Shown here piece after piece: positions 1-10,245 of a stretch of 64,000 bases of DNA; position 1 is the first letter of the stretch, and each line of letters opens with the position of its first letter. Location of the stretch: the NCBI RefSeq assembly GCF_029873635.1, contig NC_080427.1, positions 71,765,348-71,829,347 on the forward strand. The letters are read 5' to 3'. A program made the position numbers and the translations under genes. This DNA comes from Malania oleifera (Eukaryota; Streptophyta; Magnoliopsida; Santalales; Ximeniaceae). The notes under the pieces were generated by a model that ran no database searches, was not told where the DNA came from, and worked only from the letters and a program-made list of their open reading frames with translations.

Positions 1-329
1 AGGCATACGAGAACCTAAATCTACCAGTAGGCAATTCTCATCAGCTGCATCTGCTATGTAGGAGGCATTCTATACTAAGCATGCATTTCAATAGTACATT
101 TATTTAAGCACAAAAACTCATATAATCCTGAATTCTATCAAATATAATTGATCATTAAGCAAAAGCATAAACATCACAGGATAGTATTAGCGTGTGTGTG
201 TGGTGAGTGTGATCGTCATGATAAAACAAAAACAAAGATAAAAGTTGTTTTATGTGGGTACAAGCTAGATGGTATAAAATGAAATGAATCATAGCCACAA
301 ATTCTGATCTGCAGACTGCTCTCCTGGGC
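1..329. other. AT-rich flank without a recognisable gene
   Basis: I see no supported coding frame here. A short GT-rich run lies near 190-205. On the minus strand this is sequence just beyond the stop of the decayed frame at 330-1535, so it may be that element's 3' untranslated part. Confidence 0.4.
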
Positions 330-1535
330 CTAGATGTCCCCTCCATCAACACCATCATCAACACCATCACCTGCGTCAAAATTGAAGTCCATAGTCGTCC
401 GGTCTCTCTCGTTCTGCATCTCCTGAATCCGATCATTTAACTCACTAAAGTTAATTGCCACGGTCCTCTCTAAATCTGTGAACCAACTAGCAGTGGAGAT
501 GGAGAACTGTCGAAACTCTTCATGAAGTGCAACAAACGACGACGCAAGATCTCTAAGATCTGACTGACCTGATCCTCTAAACTGCCTAAAAGAATCAGAG
601 AGGCTAGTGATGGCATCCATCAGATCCACGTACAACGGCTGCGCGGGCTATGGTGGAAACTCCTATGGGGCCTCCTCCTGTGTTGTAGCACCCCTAGATG
701 GCAACCAAACGTTGCCAACTAGATCATACCCCATAAGTCTCAGGGTGACGGCTAAAAATATATCAGTAGACCTCCTTCTCTTTAGTGTAGCCACATTGGT
801 GCGGGTGACTCCTATGGATCGAAACAACTTGTTCAAAATTCCTTTATACGACATAATAATCCTGTGGTCGACCATTTTAGCCTTCATCCATTGTATTATC
901 AAGCTCGGTAGATCTAGATTTTTGCGAGCAAACAAGCACCACATAATGAAGCAGTCCAAGAAAGATACATGCACTCTAGAACCTGCCTTAGGAAGGACAT
1001 TATATGTTATCAAGTGGTGCACAACTTTGGCCTCTAAAGTAAACTACTTATATTGTGGGGGATGATTTTGACTGGCTGTATGTAGATCGGACATGGTTAG
1101 GTTTGCAAATGTCACAACCTTAAAATCCTGTTCGTGGATCCAAGAAGTTACCAAGTCCGGGCACTCAAAGTCTCCACAATCTATATCAAGGACATCAGAG
1201 AGATACTATGCATCAAAACGAACGTTTGTCCTTAATGCTCTGGAGAAATATCCATTCTCGTCATTTCCTAGATTCGCGTAAAATAACCTAACATATGTTG
1301 GGTAATGGCCACTAGGCTGATAAGAAATAAAAGTTTCCCAGCCTTGATACTTAAACATGTTCATGACATTTCCAAAATACTGATCCATAAATTCTAAGTT
1401 TAGAATCTTACCCAGTATTGCTTCTTTAAGACAAAACTCCCGTACGTATCGGATCTTGGAGCAATCCGTAAAAAAATAGTTGTCCTCAGCTTGCGCCAGA
1501 TTGTGGGCTTCAATACGCTCATTTTGAAAAGCCAT
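330..1535 (-). pseudogene. Decayed plant-transposon/gag-like protein (PF20167-like)
   Basis: One minus-strand frame of about 400 codons runs from an ATG at 1535-1533 (MAFQNERIEAHN) to a stop at 330. It is broken only by in-frame stops at 1206-1208, 1044-1046, 663-665 and 648-650; I see no frameshift. The first third has the pattern of the 'putative plant transposon protein' domain: a short FMDQ segment, then GWETFISY, then YPTYVRLFYANLG. The middle holds ITYNVLPKAGSR and a helical region. The last 100 residues are polar and coiled-coil-like (SELNDRIQEMQNERDR), ending in an acidic Asp/Gly tail. In plants such frames usually belong to non-autonomous gypsy elements. The family is recalled, not searched; a host-derived protein is less likely. 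Confidence 0.6.
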
Positions 1536-1651
1536 GGGTGCAGGATGAAAGAGGTTTGACACTAGTCTAAGGATATTGGCTGATTTTTGGAGGAACAATG
1601 AAGAAGGCTCTGAAATTTTCTAAGAAAAATGAGCTTTGAACGTGAAGAAGG

Positions 1652-1676
1652 TATATATATATATATATATATATAT
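1652..1676. repeat. (TA)n microsatellite
   Basis: An uninterrupted TA run. It lies about 120 bp upstream (minus strand) of the ATG at 1535, where a TATA element would be expected, so it may double as a promoter for the decayed frame. Confidence 0.8.
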
Positions 1677-1679
1677 CGT

Positions 1680-1945
1680 GGTTTGATCGACCAGGAGCAG
1701 ATTCAATCGACCAACGATTCAAATTTTTCACGAATCGACACTGTTCGCTCAACCGGATAGAATTTGTACTGAAATGGGTGATTGACCGAGTGACGCACAG
1801 TTCTTCTATTCGGTTGACTAAGGGAAAATTGATGATTCGGTCGATCGGAGTGGAGAGGGTCATGGAGGGTTGGTCGATTGTAAATTCAAAAGTCAGGGGG
1901 TCGGTCGACTGGGAGATCTAGTTCAGTTAATGCTCGGTTGACTGA
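1680..1945. repeat. Degenerate GGTCGACC motif array (first cluster)
   Basis: About nine irregularly spaced variants of the palindrome GGTCGACC, such as GATCGACC, GGTCGATC, GGTCGACT and GGTTGACT. They lie upstream, on the minus strand, of the frame at 330-1535. The position matches the U3 part of a retroelement promoter. The same motif recurs at 3325-3740. Confidence 0.6.
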
Positions 1946-2171
1946 GTATAGTAAATTTCTCCAATTTGACTTTATTTTGACCAAAATTTCTCCTTAAGTT
2001 CAAATTTGATATGTTACATATATTTTCTCATTAACATGATTCTTAAGGATCCTTGGTGAAGTAATATCATACAATTAAGGCACGAACCAAGATTTGACGG
2101 ACTAGACATAGGTTACTTCCTAGTCTTCCAATTACCACAATCCCTAAACTCAAAGACTAACGAAGGATCAA
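1946..2171. other. AT-rich spacer, nothing recognised
   Basis: I found no domain, repeat unit or terminal structure. It separates the first GGTCGACC array from the gag-like remnant and probably holds a lost element boundary. Confidence 0.3.
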
Positions 2172-3083
2172 TTAGAGGATGATTTCACTTATAATGCACT
2201 TTTCCTTGAGTTCTATGGGATTCTCTATCATGACTAACCAATCCATTTCTCTTCCCAAGCCTCTGGCACTTTTAGATAGACAATTAGGTTTAATGTACCC
2301 CTTTCTTTTGTAGTGTAAGTAAGTTGGGTGTGTGTGTGACAGAGTATGCTTTTTGACTTTATGTTTGCACGAAGAAGCATGATTGTGGGATTTAAAATAT
2401 GAACCCTTTTTGAAAAATTTATTTCTTTTGAATCTTAAGGGTTTTGTATGATTATTCTTTCCATATTTTACTTTAAGTGAAGCTTTAGAATAATCACCTA
2501 CTCCTTTCCTTAAGTAGACAATTTTCAATATCTTTTTAATTTTTCTCTTATCAAGAATAACATAATAATCTTTTAATTCTATCAATTGTACAACTATCCT
2601 TTTGTTTTGATTATTTAGAAAAGTTTTATGATATGACATTCTAACTAGAGATTTGTGAATTTTAAATGAATCATTTTCAAGTCATCTATTCAATGATATG
2701 TTTTCATCATAAAACTCACTGCATGATTCAATGCAAGATTTCTCTTTATAATTATCAAATGAGTCCATGCATAGAGTATCATTGTCAAAAACAATTAATG
2801 ATTCATTATGAGATATATCACCAAAATTACATGAACCATCACATGCTATGTCAATAGTAATATCACAATGAATACCGGATGATTCATCAAACAAATTTGC
2901 ACAATAAATTTCACATGAATCATCGCATGCAATAACAACAGTATTTTCACAAAGAACCACAGATGATTCTCCACATGATATTTTGCAATAGTCAACATAA
3001 CAGTCATAAGCGGCATAACAAACTGAAACAAAAGGTGACTCATATACCTCCTCGTTGACCACTAGCTCATGAATCGCTGCCAC
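2172..3083 (-). pseudogene. Copia-like gag remnant with a Cys/Asp-rich N-terminal part
   Basis: A single minus-strand frame of 304 codons is interrupted only by a TGA at 2682-2684. Residues 1-133 hold 14 cysteines and many Asp/Glu in a loose 31-residue repeat (ACDDSCEIYC, ACDGSCNFGD). Residues 148-250 are Lys-rich and coiled-coil-like, with KIVYLRKGVGDY followed by a basic stretch. This is the layout of the C-terminal half of plant Ty1/copia gag proteins. Near the end, YLHYKRKGYIKPNC resembles a CCHC zinc knuckle with three of its four ligands replaced. No UBN2-type gag core, protease or polymerase follows. The copia assignment is an inference from layout; the Cys-rich part is not something I recognise. 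Confidence 0.5.
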
Positions 3084-3189
3084 CAGATCATCTGATCTTG
3101 GTCCTTCTAGATTAATAGTCTCCTTGTCTTGGGTCTCTCTATATCTCTTTCCTAATTCAACCCGTATTTCCTTATTCCAAATGAGGGGG

Positions 3190-3197
3190 TATTTATA
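3190..3197 (-). promoter_or_regulatory. TATA box upstream of the copia-like frame
   Basis: TATAAATA on the minus strand, about 110 bp before the ATG of the 2172-3083 frame. The GGTCGACC array at 3325-3740 lies just upstream, giving an array-TATA-frame order. Confidence 0.5.
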
Positions 3198-3324
3198 GAC
3201 TTCCCTTGAAATATAACCACTAGGGACATGGTTTGAATAATTAGAAAAGTTTTAATGATTTTTAATCACTTTAATCCCGTTTAACCGAGTTAACCACGAT
3301 AAAAAAATAAGTCCAACCCTAGAG

Positions 3325-3740
3325 CACCGGTCGACTAGGACAAGTTCGGTCGACCGAAGTTCTTATGGTTCGGTCAACCGAAGTTCTTGTGGTTCGGTCG
3401 ACCATGCCAAAAAATGAACTGCCCGTTCGGTCGACCAAACATATACATCCAAGGCGATTTTTTAATATTTCCAAGGTTCGGTTGACCAAGCTGATTTTGA
3501 ACTAAACTCGTCGGTCGACCAGACCGTTGAGTTCCCACATGTGGGAACTCAGCCGATCAAGTTGGTGGTATACAATTTCTTCTCGGTCGACCAAGAAGTC
3601 AAAATGTTGACTTCAGGGAGGTTCGGTCGACTGGGGCCATTTGAACTACAAGAATTCGGTCGGCCGAGATCTGGTCAACCGGTTGACTCGGACCAGGTTC
3701 GCTCGATCGGGGGCCAAATGAACATAAATGGTCAGTTGAC
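3325..3740. repeat. GGTCGACC palindrome array (second cluster)
   Basis: About thirteen copies of TTCGGTCGACCGAA-like motifs spaced 15-45 bp apart. Some are perfect (near 3347 and 3582); others carry C-to-T type changes (GGTTGACC, GGTCAACC). They occupy the U3-like interval upstream (minus strand) of the TATA box at 3190. Confidence 0.75.
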
Positions 3741-4124
3741 CGAAGGTGCACATTTTGTGCAATGCGGTCCTGTTTCATGCAGCAAACACCCTATTCAAAA
3801 GTATGACACATACATGTGCAATAGTGGGTGTCCTAGGGTCTTTTCTAAGTTCAGCTTCATTTATGTTTCAATTTGAGCTTACCTATTAGACCATGCATGT
3901 GGAATGTGTGATTATTACAAACAAGACACCCTAATTAGCTATTATAGACCCTTTACATAAATGAAATATATTACAATATAAAAGATTGAGTCTTCAATCT
4001 TCACTTTCTCTCTGTGCATCATGATCTATCAATTTAAGTTCGTGCACATAACCTCAAACACCCATTAGATATAATGAATATTTGTCATTATCAAAATCGG
4101 GCATGACCTATAAGGTTAACAATC
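3741..4124. other. Probable LTR-retroelement flank ending in a conserved plant repeat
   Basis: There is no coding frame. The segment ending near 4124 reads TTGTCATTATCAAAAT, then GGTTAACAATC. I recall this as the edge of many plant LTR elements, next to their CCCCCTTTTTGATGATG tract. That tract is absent because the sequence changes abruptly near 4125, where remnant E begins. Confidence 0.35.
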
Positions 4125-4396
4125 ACATTTCAATTTCCATATTGCAGTATTCACGTTACAATTTTCTCATTTTCTCATTCTCAACTCAATATTCACAATG
4201 TCATATTTACATTTTAGTATACTCATTTCAATATTAATATTTCAACTATTCATATTGCAACATTTACATTATAATATTCATATTTCTCATTTTCACATTT
4301 CAGTATTTACCTTGCAGAATTCTCAAAACAATTTTCACATTTCCAACATTCACAATTTTAGAATTCCCCATCTCAATATACACATTTCATTCTCAA

Positions 4397-4439
<43 letters not shown>

Positions 4440-5409
4440 ATTTCGTGAATTTCCATACTTTTCAATAATAAAAATCATATTCTCATATTTCCCCATTTAT
4501 TATAGACAATATTTTGATAATCATATTTCACATTCCAAAATATCACAATTTAATATTACTCAAATGCTACACAATTTATCTGATATTTATATCATAATAA
4601 TTTCCAAACAAAATATCATATGCTTATTTTCACGTATCAATTCAAACAGTAGTTCTAAAAATACTGCTATAATTTATTCCCCCTTACTTGGCTTACTAAG
4701 AGTTTCATTAAAACCCAGATCCTACGCCCTTGGCACCCGAAACTCAAATCCTGCAATTCGCATTTTTCCTAGATTAATTAACTCATTTCCCCAAAATAAT
4801 ACTCATATAACCTTCCCTAGGCTCCATATACCCCAAATTAATATTTAAACTAATATTTAACACTCCCACTTAATTTTTTGAACTATACTTGCGGGTCTCG
4901 AAATTACATTTGCGGCGATCACCCGAGCCCTAAATTTCAAAAATCTTACTTCAACCTCAGATGCTCAATATTCTAGCGTTTCTAAATCAACACTATTTAA
5001 ATAACAATTACCCCCTTAATAACCCCCTTATCCCAAATTTGGGGTTATGCCCACGACGACCCCACAAGAAATCTGCTTCACTAGACTTATAGAGAATTAT
5101 CCCTAGATTCTCGTGGTAGTGTCCGATTGTCGATTGGGCTTAAAATTTGCAAGAAATTTATGTAAAAGTGAAAATTTAGCTTACCCCAGGATATACGTCT
5201 ACGCCACTCTTACCACCAATCCGTTCCGATAGAAATGATGGCAACAGAAAACGGAGTCCAGCGGTATCTTTCGATTTCCGATCAGGCGAGTATTCGTCGG
5301 GAAAAATAAGGAGAGAGGGAGAGAAAGACGGAGGGGAGAGAGAAATTCAGAGAGAGAGGGGGACGCAGAAGCTTCAAGTAAGTTTATATATATATATATA
5401 TATATATAT
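4125..5409 (-). mobile_element. LTR remnant E, left part
   Basis: A gypsy-type LTR in minus orientation, split by solo LTR C; its other part is 28225-28389. It contains an AT-rich stretch of repeated CATTTCAATATTCACA-like words (4125-4400), a (TA)n run at 4401-4436, and a transcribed-leader-like segment (5190-5345) resembling the leader of elements A-D. A second TA run at 5385-5409 is the target of solo LTR C. The upper terminus at 28389 (GGGGTTATTACA) is clear. The lower terminus near 4125 is not, and no matching TSD is visible there, so the left edge is probably deleted. Confidence 0.5.
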
Positions 5410-6003
5410 TGTAACGACATGCTTATCTTATCATATAATAAAACATATTTAATAATAATATCACCCGAACCCAAGGGTAACGGGGTACACCTGACATACA
5501 CAGCAGAAACCTAAGCAACAATAAATGTAAATCACATTTTCCAAACCACAAAATACATATTACCAGAGTCAACTACATTCCAAAATATCGTGTTTATATA
5601 CAATCTCCAAAAATACAAAAGTATATACATATCTAGGAACCCATAACGTAAATCTTCTGTTCTTAGATCAAAACTTACCCTCCAAGCAGGGTAGTATCAC
5701 ACTATCTCAACGACGGCCTTGATTCGCCGGTCCTTCTGGGTTTCCTGAAAATTATTTAATGTTAGGGGTGAGACACTTCTCAGTAAGGGAAAATAAACTA
5801 AATACAGTTGTGTGAAAACATGAATATTTAGTGCTATAATACATATATAGTACATTTCATATGCTAGAAAACATTCATCATAACATATTGAATAATCATA
5901 TACTTTCATAATTTCTATTAAGCCATACTAATCATGAAATGTCTGATATAACCGATAATACTGAAAATTTACTCAGGATGTATAGTTAGATGATGTCATG
6001 TAT
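5410..6003 (-). mobile_element. Solo LTR C, left part
   Basis: Starts TGTAACGACATGC directly after TATAT (5405-5409). It continues to 6003, where Gypsy-A interrupts it, and resumes at 26701. The joined LTR is about 2.1 kb, ends GGATCATTACA at 28224 and is followed by TATAT (28225-28229), a perfect 5-bp TSD. No internal domain accompanies it, so it is a solo LTR formed by LTR-LTR recombination. Orientation is minus, judged by its TATA box in the right part. Confidence 0.85.
5999..6003. other. Target-site duplication of Gypsy-A (TGTAT)
   Basis: TGTAT here and at 26696-26700 flank the 20.7-kb Gypsy-A insertion. Removing the insertion restores continuous LTR C sequence that matches the homologous LTR at 11617-11860. 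Confidence 0.85.
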
Positions 6004-6031
6004 TATAACGACCTCAAAATTTATTCCATTT

Positions 6032-6204
6032 TAGATTTCATAGCAGGGGAATCAGAGTAGTTCATATTTGTGTGTATATATATATAGATTTCGTAGCAGG
6101 GGTATTAGAGTAGTTCATATTTGTTATACACACACACTACATACACACACACACACACACACACATATATGAACTACTCTGATGCTCCTGCTACGAAATC
6201 TCAT
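6032..6204. repeat. Triplicated inverted segment with (CA)n inside Gypsy-A 3' LTR
   Basis: A segment of about 37 bp reading TTTCGTAGCAGGGGTATTAG occurs near 6032-6068 and 6086-6123 in one orientation and near 6165-6203 in the opposite orientation. A (CA)n run (about 6127-6164) lies between. The 5' LTR has only one copy (near 17152-17193), so the two extra inverted copies arose after insertion. The segment can fold into a hairpin. Confidence 0.75.
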
Positions 6205-7929
6205 ACCTCAAAAGGGCACTAGGGTATTCTTGTATACAATAATCATACCTACGCAGTGGAAACATAAATCATACAACCATATATACTATACAATACTAGA
6301 ATTCAATATTTCCATACCATAATCTTATAATACATCTCTCACCAGTATCATCTACCTAAAATACCATACTCTGTACAAAGTTACCCTATAAACAAGGCAA
6401 CAAAATAGTCATGCTATCTGTGAGCCTGATCTACTCGCTTAACTGGCTCACCTGAAAAATATTAAAGTAATGGGGTGAGTCGATGCTCAGTAAGTGGAAA
6501 TATGTTATTACCAGTGTGTGGCGACTAAGTTGCATACTATTTTAATAACATCTGAATTGTATGAAATGATAAATCTGTAAACATATCGTACATTTTTCAC
6601 AGTTTAAAGTCTACTGTATCATTTGTATTTTCTACTTTTCATACTAATAATATCATACTAAACTCATCAAATACTGTAAAACTGTATACATATATATAAC
6701 TGTGCTTTTTACCTAGAACTCTGTATGTCATGATCTGACCCCTAATAACGGTGTTGTGTGGCCCGTAAGTGGGACTCAATGCTGGTCGGCCCTCTAGGTA
6801 AGTCATTATACTATACACTACCTCAGCCCGGTCAAACTGCATCCACTCCTAGATGCGGAACTAGACTACTGCCTCGTCAAACCGGCCCCCTCCACCCAGC
6901 GAACTAGGGAGCTGCAACCTCTCCGAGCACGGTTTGATGGTACCCACACACTATCTGAGATATGTGGTTGCACTCTATCTGTATTAGCAACAGTATCGTG
7001 CTCTGTAATCTGTATCTATCTATAATCTTTTCACAGGGATCTGATATCATATATATAATACTATAAACTTTCTGTTGTTTTCATCATGTTTCCAAAATAA
7101 CCATAACACTATAATTTTGTACTGTAAATACTGTAATATCTTAGTCACATAATTGTAGCATCTTGATGCTATAATTGTATAATCTGTCTATATAAACTAT
7201 CTGTATAATCTGTATGTATAATCTGAGTGTTATGGCATTAGGAAAACATGGTATTCTGTAAATACTGCATATATTGATCTGTATAAAAACTATAGTATAC
7301 TAATTCTGAATAAAACATCTGTATATGTATACTGATCTGAATAATCATCTGTATATATATTGTATAACATAATATGTTGGAAAAAGCTTTATAAGTTCTA
7401 TATTAGATAAATACCTACTTAGGCCACACAAACATTGAAAACTCTTATTCTGTAAAAACTATATAATAGATTGGTATATATGTATCAATGAAATCTCTAT
7501 TAACTTTTTAAAAGTCCTAGCATAGCATATTTCCCTTACCTGATTTCTGCAAAAAGCCCCCTACTGTGCCTGGTCTTGCTCCCGCAGGGTTCCCCACTTA
7601 ACACCCTGAAAACAATATCTCCCAGAATAAAATATCCTTATTTTCCCACGTACAACATTTTATATAACTATAGGAAAGGAGAATTCTCAATAAAATGCCC
7701 TACCAATTGGAATGGAATTCGAATCACTCTCACCAACGATCCGCTCCGGTAGACTTGCAGAGAACTTTCCCAGGAGCGTCGTGGTGGTCTCCGATCATCG
7801 ATCCGGCGAGAAACAGAGCCGGGATCGAAGAGCTAAGGAGAGGGAGACGTTTAGAGAGAGAGAGAGAGACGGGGGGGATTTTGCGCCAATTTTTGATGAA
7901 AAATCCAGGTTTTGGCTATTTATAGCCCT

Positions 7930-8125
7930 AGGTTCGTCGACAAGGCACAGCATCTCGTCGATGAGTCTCTAAAGAAGTTCGTCAACGAACCTTCACCCCT
8001 CATCGATGAATTTCAGACTGTTCCAAACCCCTTCTCGGTATCTTCTCGTCGATGAGACGTGTCCTCGTCAATGAGACCTTCATGTACCCTCATCAACGAA
8101 TCCCATGTATTCGTCAACGAGGCTC
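7930..8125. repeat. TCGTCGACGA palindrome array in the U3 of Gypsy-A (3' LTR copy)
   Basis: Seven or eight variants of TTCGTCGACGAA spaced roughly 20-30 bp apart, between the LTR start (8150) and the TATA box. Most have decayed by C-to-T or G-to-A changes (CATCGATGAA, CGTCAACGAG). Confidence 0.75.
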
Positions 8126-8150
8126 TATTTATTTTTCTTGGGTTATTACA

Positions 8151-8166
8151 TTCTTCCCTCCTTATA
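8151..8166 (-). promoter_or_regulatory. Polypurine tract of Gypsy-A
   Basis: On the minus strand AAGGAGGGAAGAA directly precedes TGTAATAACCC, the usual primer for plus-strand DNA synthesis. Just upstream is the common FRGQNF...RREE coding remnant seen before the tract in plant gypsy elements. Confidence 0.85.
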
Positions 8167-8439
8167 AAATTTTGTCCTCGAAATTTACTATCTGTGTTGA
8201 ATACCATCCATACAATCTACCTTCCTATTGAGGCAAATGATCTACTTATTTTATTACTTACCCTCACTTATGGTAGAGGAATACCGTGGTTACATTTTAA
8301 ACTCTAGGAGATTACACCTTTAAAACTAAAAGACTACCTACTAACTAAATTGATACATGTACCTGCAAAACAAACATTACCTAACTATTTACATTTTATC
8401 TTATTACCATTAATTCTCTTGGAACAAATGCGGATATTT

Positions 8440-8763
8440 CTATCTTATTTCGTCCTCAAGTTCCCATGAAGCTTCTTCTGTAGCATGGTTCTTCCACAAA
8501 ACTATCACTAGCTGAATTCTTTTAGTGCGCAATTCTTGTGTCTTCCAATCTAATATATGTATTGGTACTTCTTCATAGGCTAGTGAATCTTTAAGTTCTA
8601 TCTCTGGATAGCTGATTATGAGAGATGGGTCTGGGATGTTTTTCTTTAACATAGCAACATGAAAGACATCATGTATTCTAGACAGAGCTGGCGGCAAAGC
8701 TAGCCTAGGCAACTGACCCGATTCTCTCTTGTATCTCAAAAGGGCCAATATACCTAGGGCTCA
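8440..8763 (-). pseudogene. Gypsy-A integrase C-terminal / chromodomain-like region
   Basis: Minus-strand translation gives LPPALSRIHDVFHVAMLKK, then DPSLIISY and a segment ending VLWKNHATEEASWELEDEIR. This is the typical tail of chromovirus-type Ty3/gypsy polyproteins, which helps position integration in chromatin. A stop near the start separates it from the integrase core, and the usual Tyr/Trp cage residues of a full chromodomain are only partly recognisable. It lies about 290 bp from the polypurine tract, as expected for the end of pol. Confidence 0.8.
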
Positions 8764-9850
8764 ACTTGCCCTTCTTACCAAACCTCATAACTCCTTTCAG
8801 GGGAGCTATCTTCAAGAATACATGGTCCCCCACATCAATTTCTAATTCCCGGCGGTGAGTGTCTACGTAGCTTTTCTGCTGACTCTACGTAGTACTGATT
8901 CTTTCTTTAATTAGTCAGACCTTGTCGTACACCTATTGTACTATCTTTGGACCCAAAACTCACCTTTCACCTACTTCACCCCAAAAAATAGCAGAACGAC
9001 ATCTCCTACCATATAATGCCTCGTAAGATGCCATGTCGATGCTAGCTTGATAGTTGTTATTATAAGAAAACTCGACCAACGGCATAAACTGGGTCCAACT
9101 ACCCCCAAAATAAAGCACGCAAGCACAAAGCATATCTTCTAATGTCCTGATCATCCTCTCGGTCTGTCCATCTGTCTAGGGGTGAAAAGCAGTGCTGAAT
9201 GCTAACTATGTACCCATAGCCTTTTGAAAGCTTTTCCAAAATCGTGAGGTAAACTGAGGATCTCGGTCTGAAACTATGGATACCAGTACACCATGGACAC
9301 GAACTATCTCCTAAACATATATTTCTACCAACCTATCCATGGAATAATCGACTTTAATAGGGATGAAATGGGCGGTCTTCGTCAGATGATCAACAACCAC
9401 CCAAATTGCATTCAACCCCTATCACACTAGTGGTAACCTCATAACGAAGTCTATAGAAACTTGATACCATTTCCACTCTGGAATGAACAATGGCTGCAAT
9501 AGCCCTGCTGGTCTCTAGTGCTCAGCTTTAACTCGCTGGCACGTCAGGCACTGCTAAACAAACTTCGCTATCTTCCTTTTCATTCAACTCCACCAGAAAT
9601 ACTCTCACAGATCCCTATACATTTTAGTACTGCCAGGATGAATCGTGTATAGTGATCTGTGAGCTTCCTTTAAAATTGTCCTTTTAATTTCGTCTTCTGC
9701 AAGTACACACAGTCTGGTGTGAAACCTTAGAGCTCCATCCTCAGAGATACTAAACTCCTCTTACTTACCATCCTGCACTTTTGCCATTGAGTCATCACCC
9801 TGAGCTTCTTTAATCTTCTCGTATAGTGTAGGTTGAACTACTAGGCTGGC
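8764..9850 (-). pseudogene. Gypsy-A integrase core (broken)
   Basis: Minus-strand remnants in order from 9850 down include the linker after RNase H, a CCHC-type zinc-binding region near 9560-9650, a core with DRL-like and SDRDP-like words near 9250-9420, and TDGQTERMIRTLEDMLCAC with EFSYNNNYQASIDMASYEAL and YGRRCRS at 8960-9190. Several stops and frameshifts interrupt it. The role of the intact protein would be to join element cDNA to chromosomal DNA. Confidence 0.75.
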
Positions 9851-10245
9851 AACAAATGCTTAAGGACTATCCTTTACTAACTCTATGATGAGTCTCTCCA
9901 AGTCCATCAAAATTGAGTGCTGAATCCCCATGCCTGCCAGTGCTGGTCCCACTGATTTCCTGCTCAGAGCATCAGCTATCACATTCGCTTTCCTTGGGTG
10001 GCAACTAATAGTGCAATCATAGTCCTTAATGAGTTCTAGCCACCTTCTTTGTCTCATATTCAATTCTTTCTGGGTAAAGAAATATTTCAAGTTCTTGTGA
10101 TCTGTGAAAATCTCGCACTTTCCACCATATAAATAATGGCTCTAGATCTTTAAAGTGTACACCACAATAGCTAACTCCAAATCATGCACACGATAATTTT
10201 TCTCGTATTCTTTAAGCTATCTAGAAGCATACGCAATAACCCTGC
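9851..10245 (-). pseudogene. Gypsy-A RNase H remnant
   Basis: Minus strand: RVIAYAS, a TAG stop, then LKEYEKNYRVHDLELA, a region with a DHKNLK-like word, and [20 protein letters not shown] with ADALSRKS. These are classic Ty3/gypsy RNase H and linker motifs. The N-terminal part is missing: sequence jumps to block D at 10246. Compared with Gypsy-B, about 100 residues between the reverse transcriptase thumb and this point are lost. Confidence 0.8.

Larger units (their letters stand above)
6004..8150 (-). mobile_element. Gypsy-A 3' LTR
   Basis: About 2.15 kb, minus orientation. On the minus strand it begins TGTAATAACCC (8150) and ends at 6004 with a mutated TGTTACA terminus. Features in transcription order are a TCGTCGACGA array (8125-7930), a TATA box TATAAATA (7924-7917), a GA-rich leader, and a conserved block carrying GATCCGCTCCGG (minus-strand copy near 7735-7830). 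It pairs with the 5' LTR at 17108-17813 plus 25344-26695. In one 60-base stretch aligned by eye (6901-6960 against 25435-25494) I count four mismatches, so the insertion is not recent. Confidence 0.85.

Noticed and set aside
1680..3740. CRISPR-like or satellite array of GGTCGACC words
   Set aside because: Spacing is irregular, units are degenerate palindromes of 8-14 bp, and the context is a eukaryotic retroelement promoter.
7695..7972. Overlapping + strand frames near the conserved leader block
   Set aside because: They are antisense readings of the Gypsy-A LTR leader; similar frames recur at each LTR copy without conserved start or stop.
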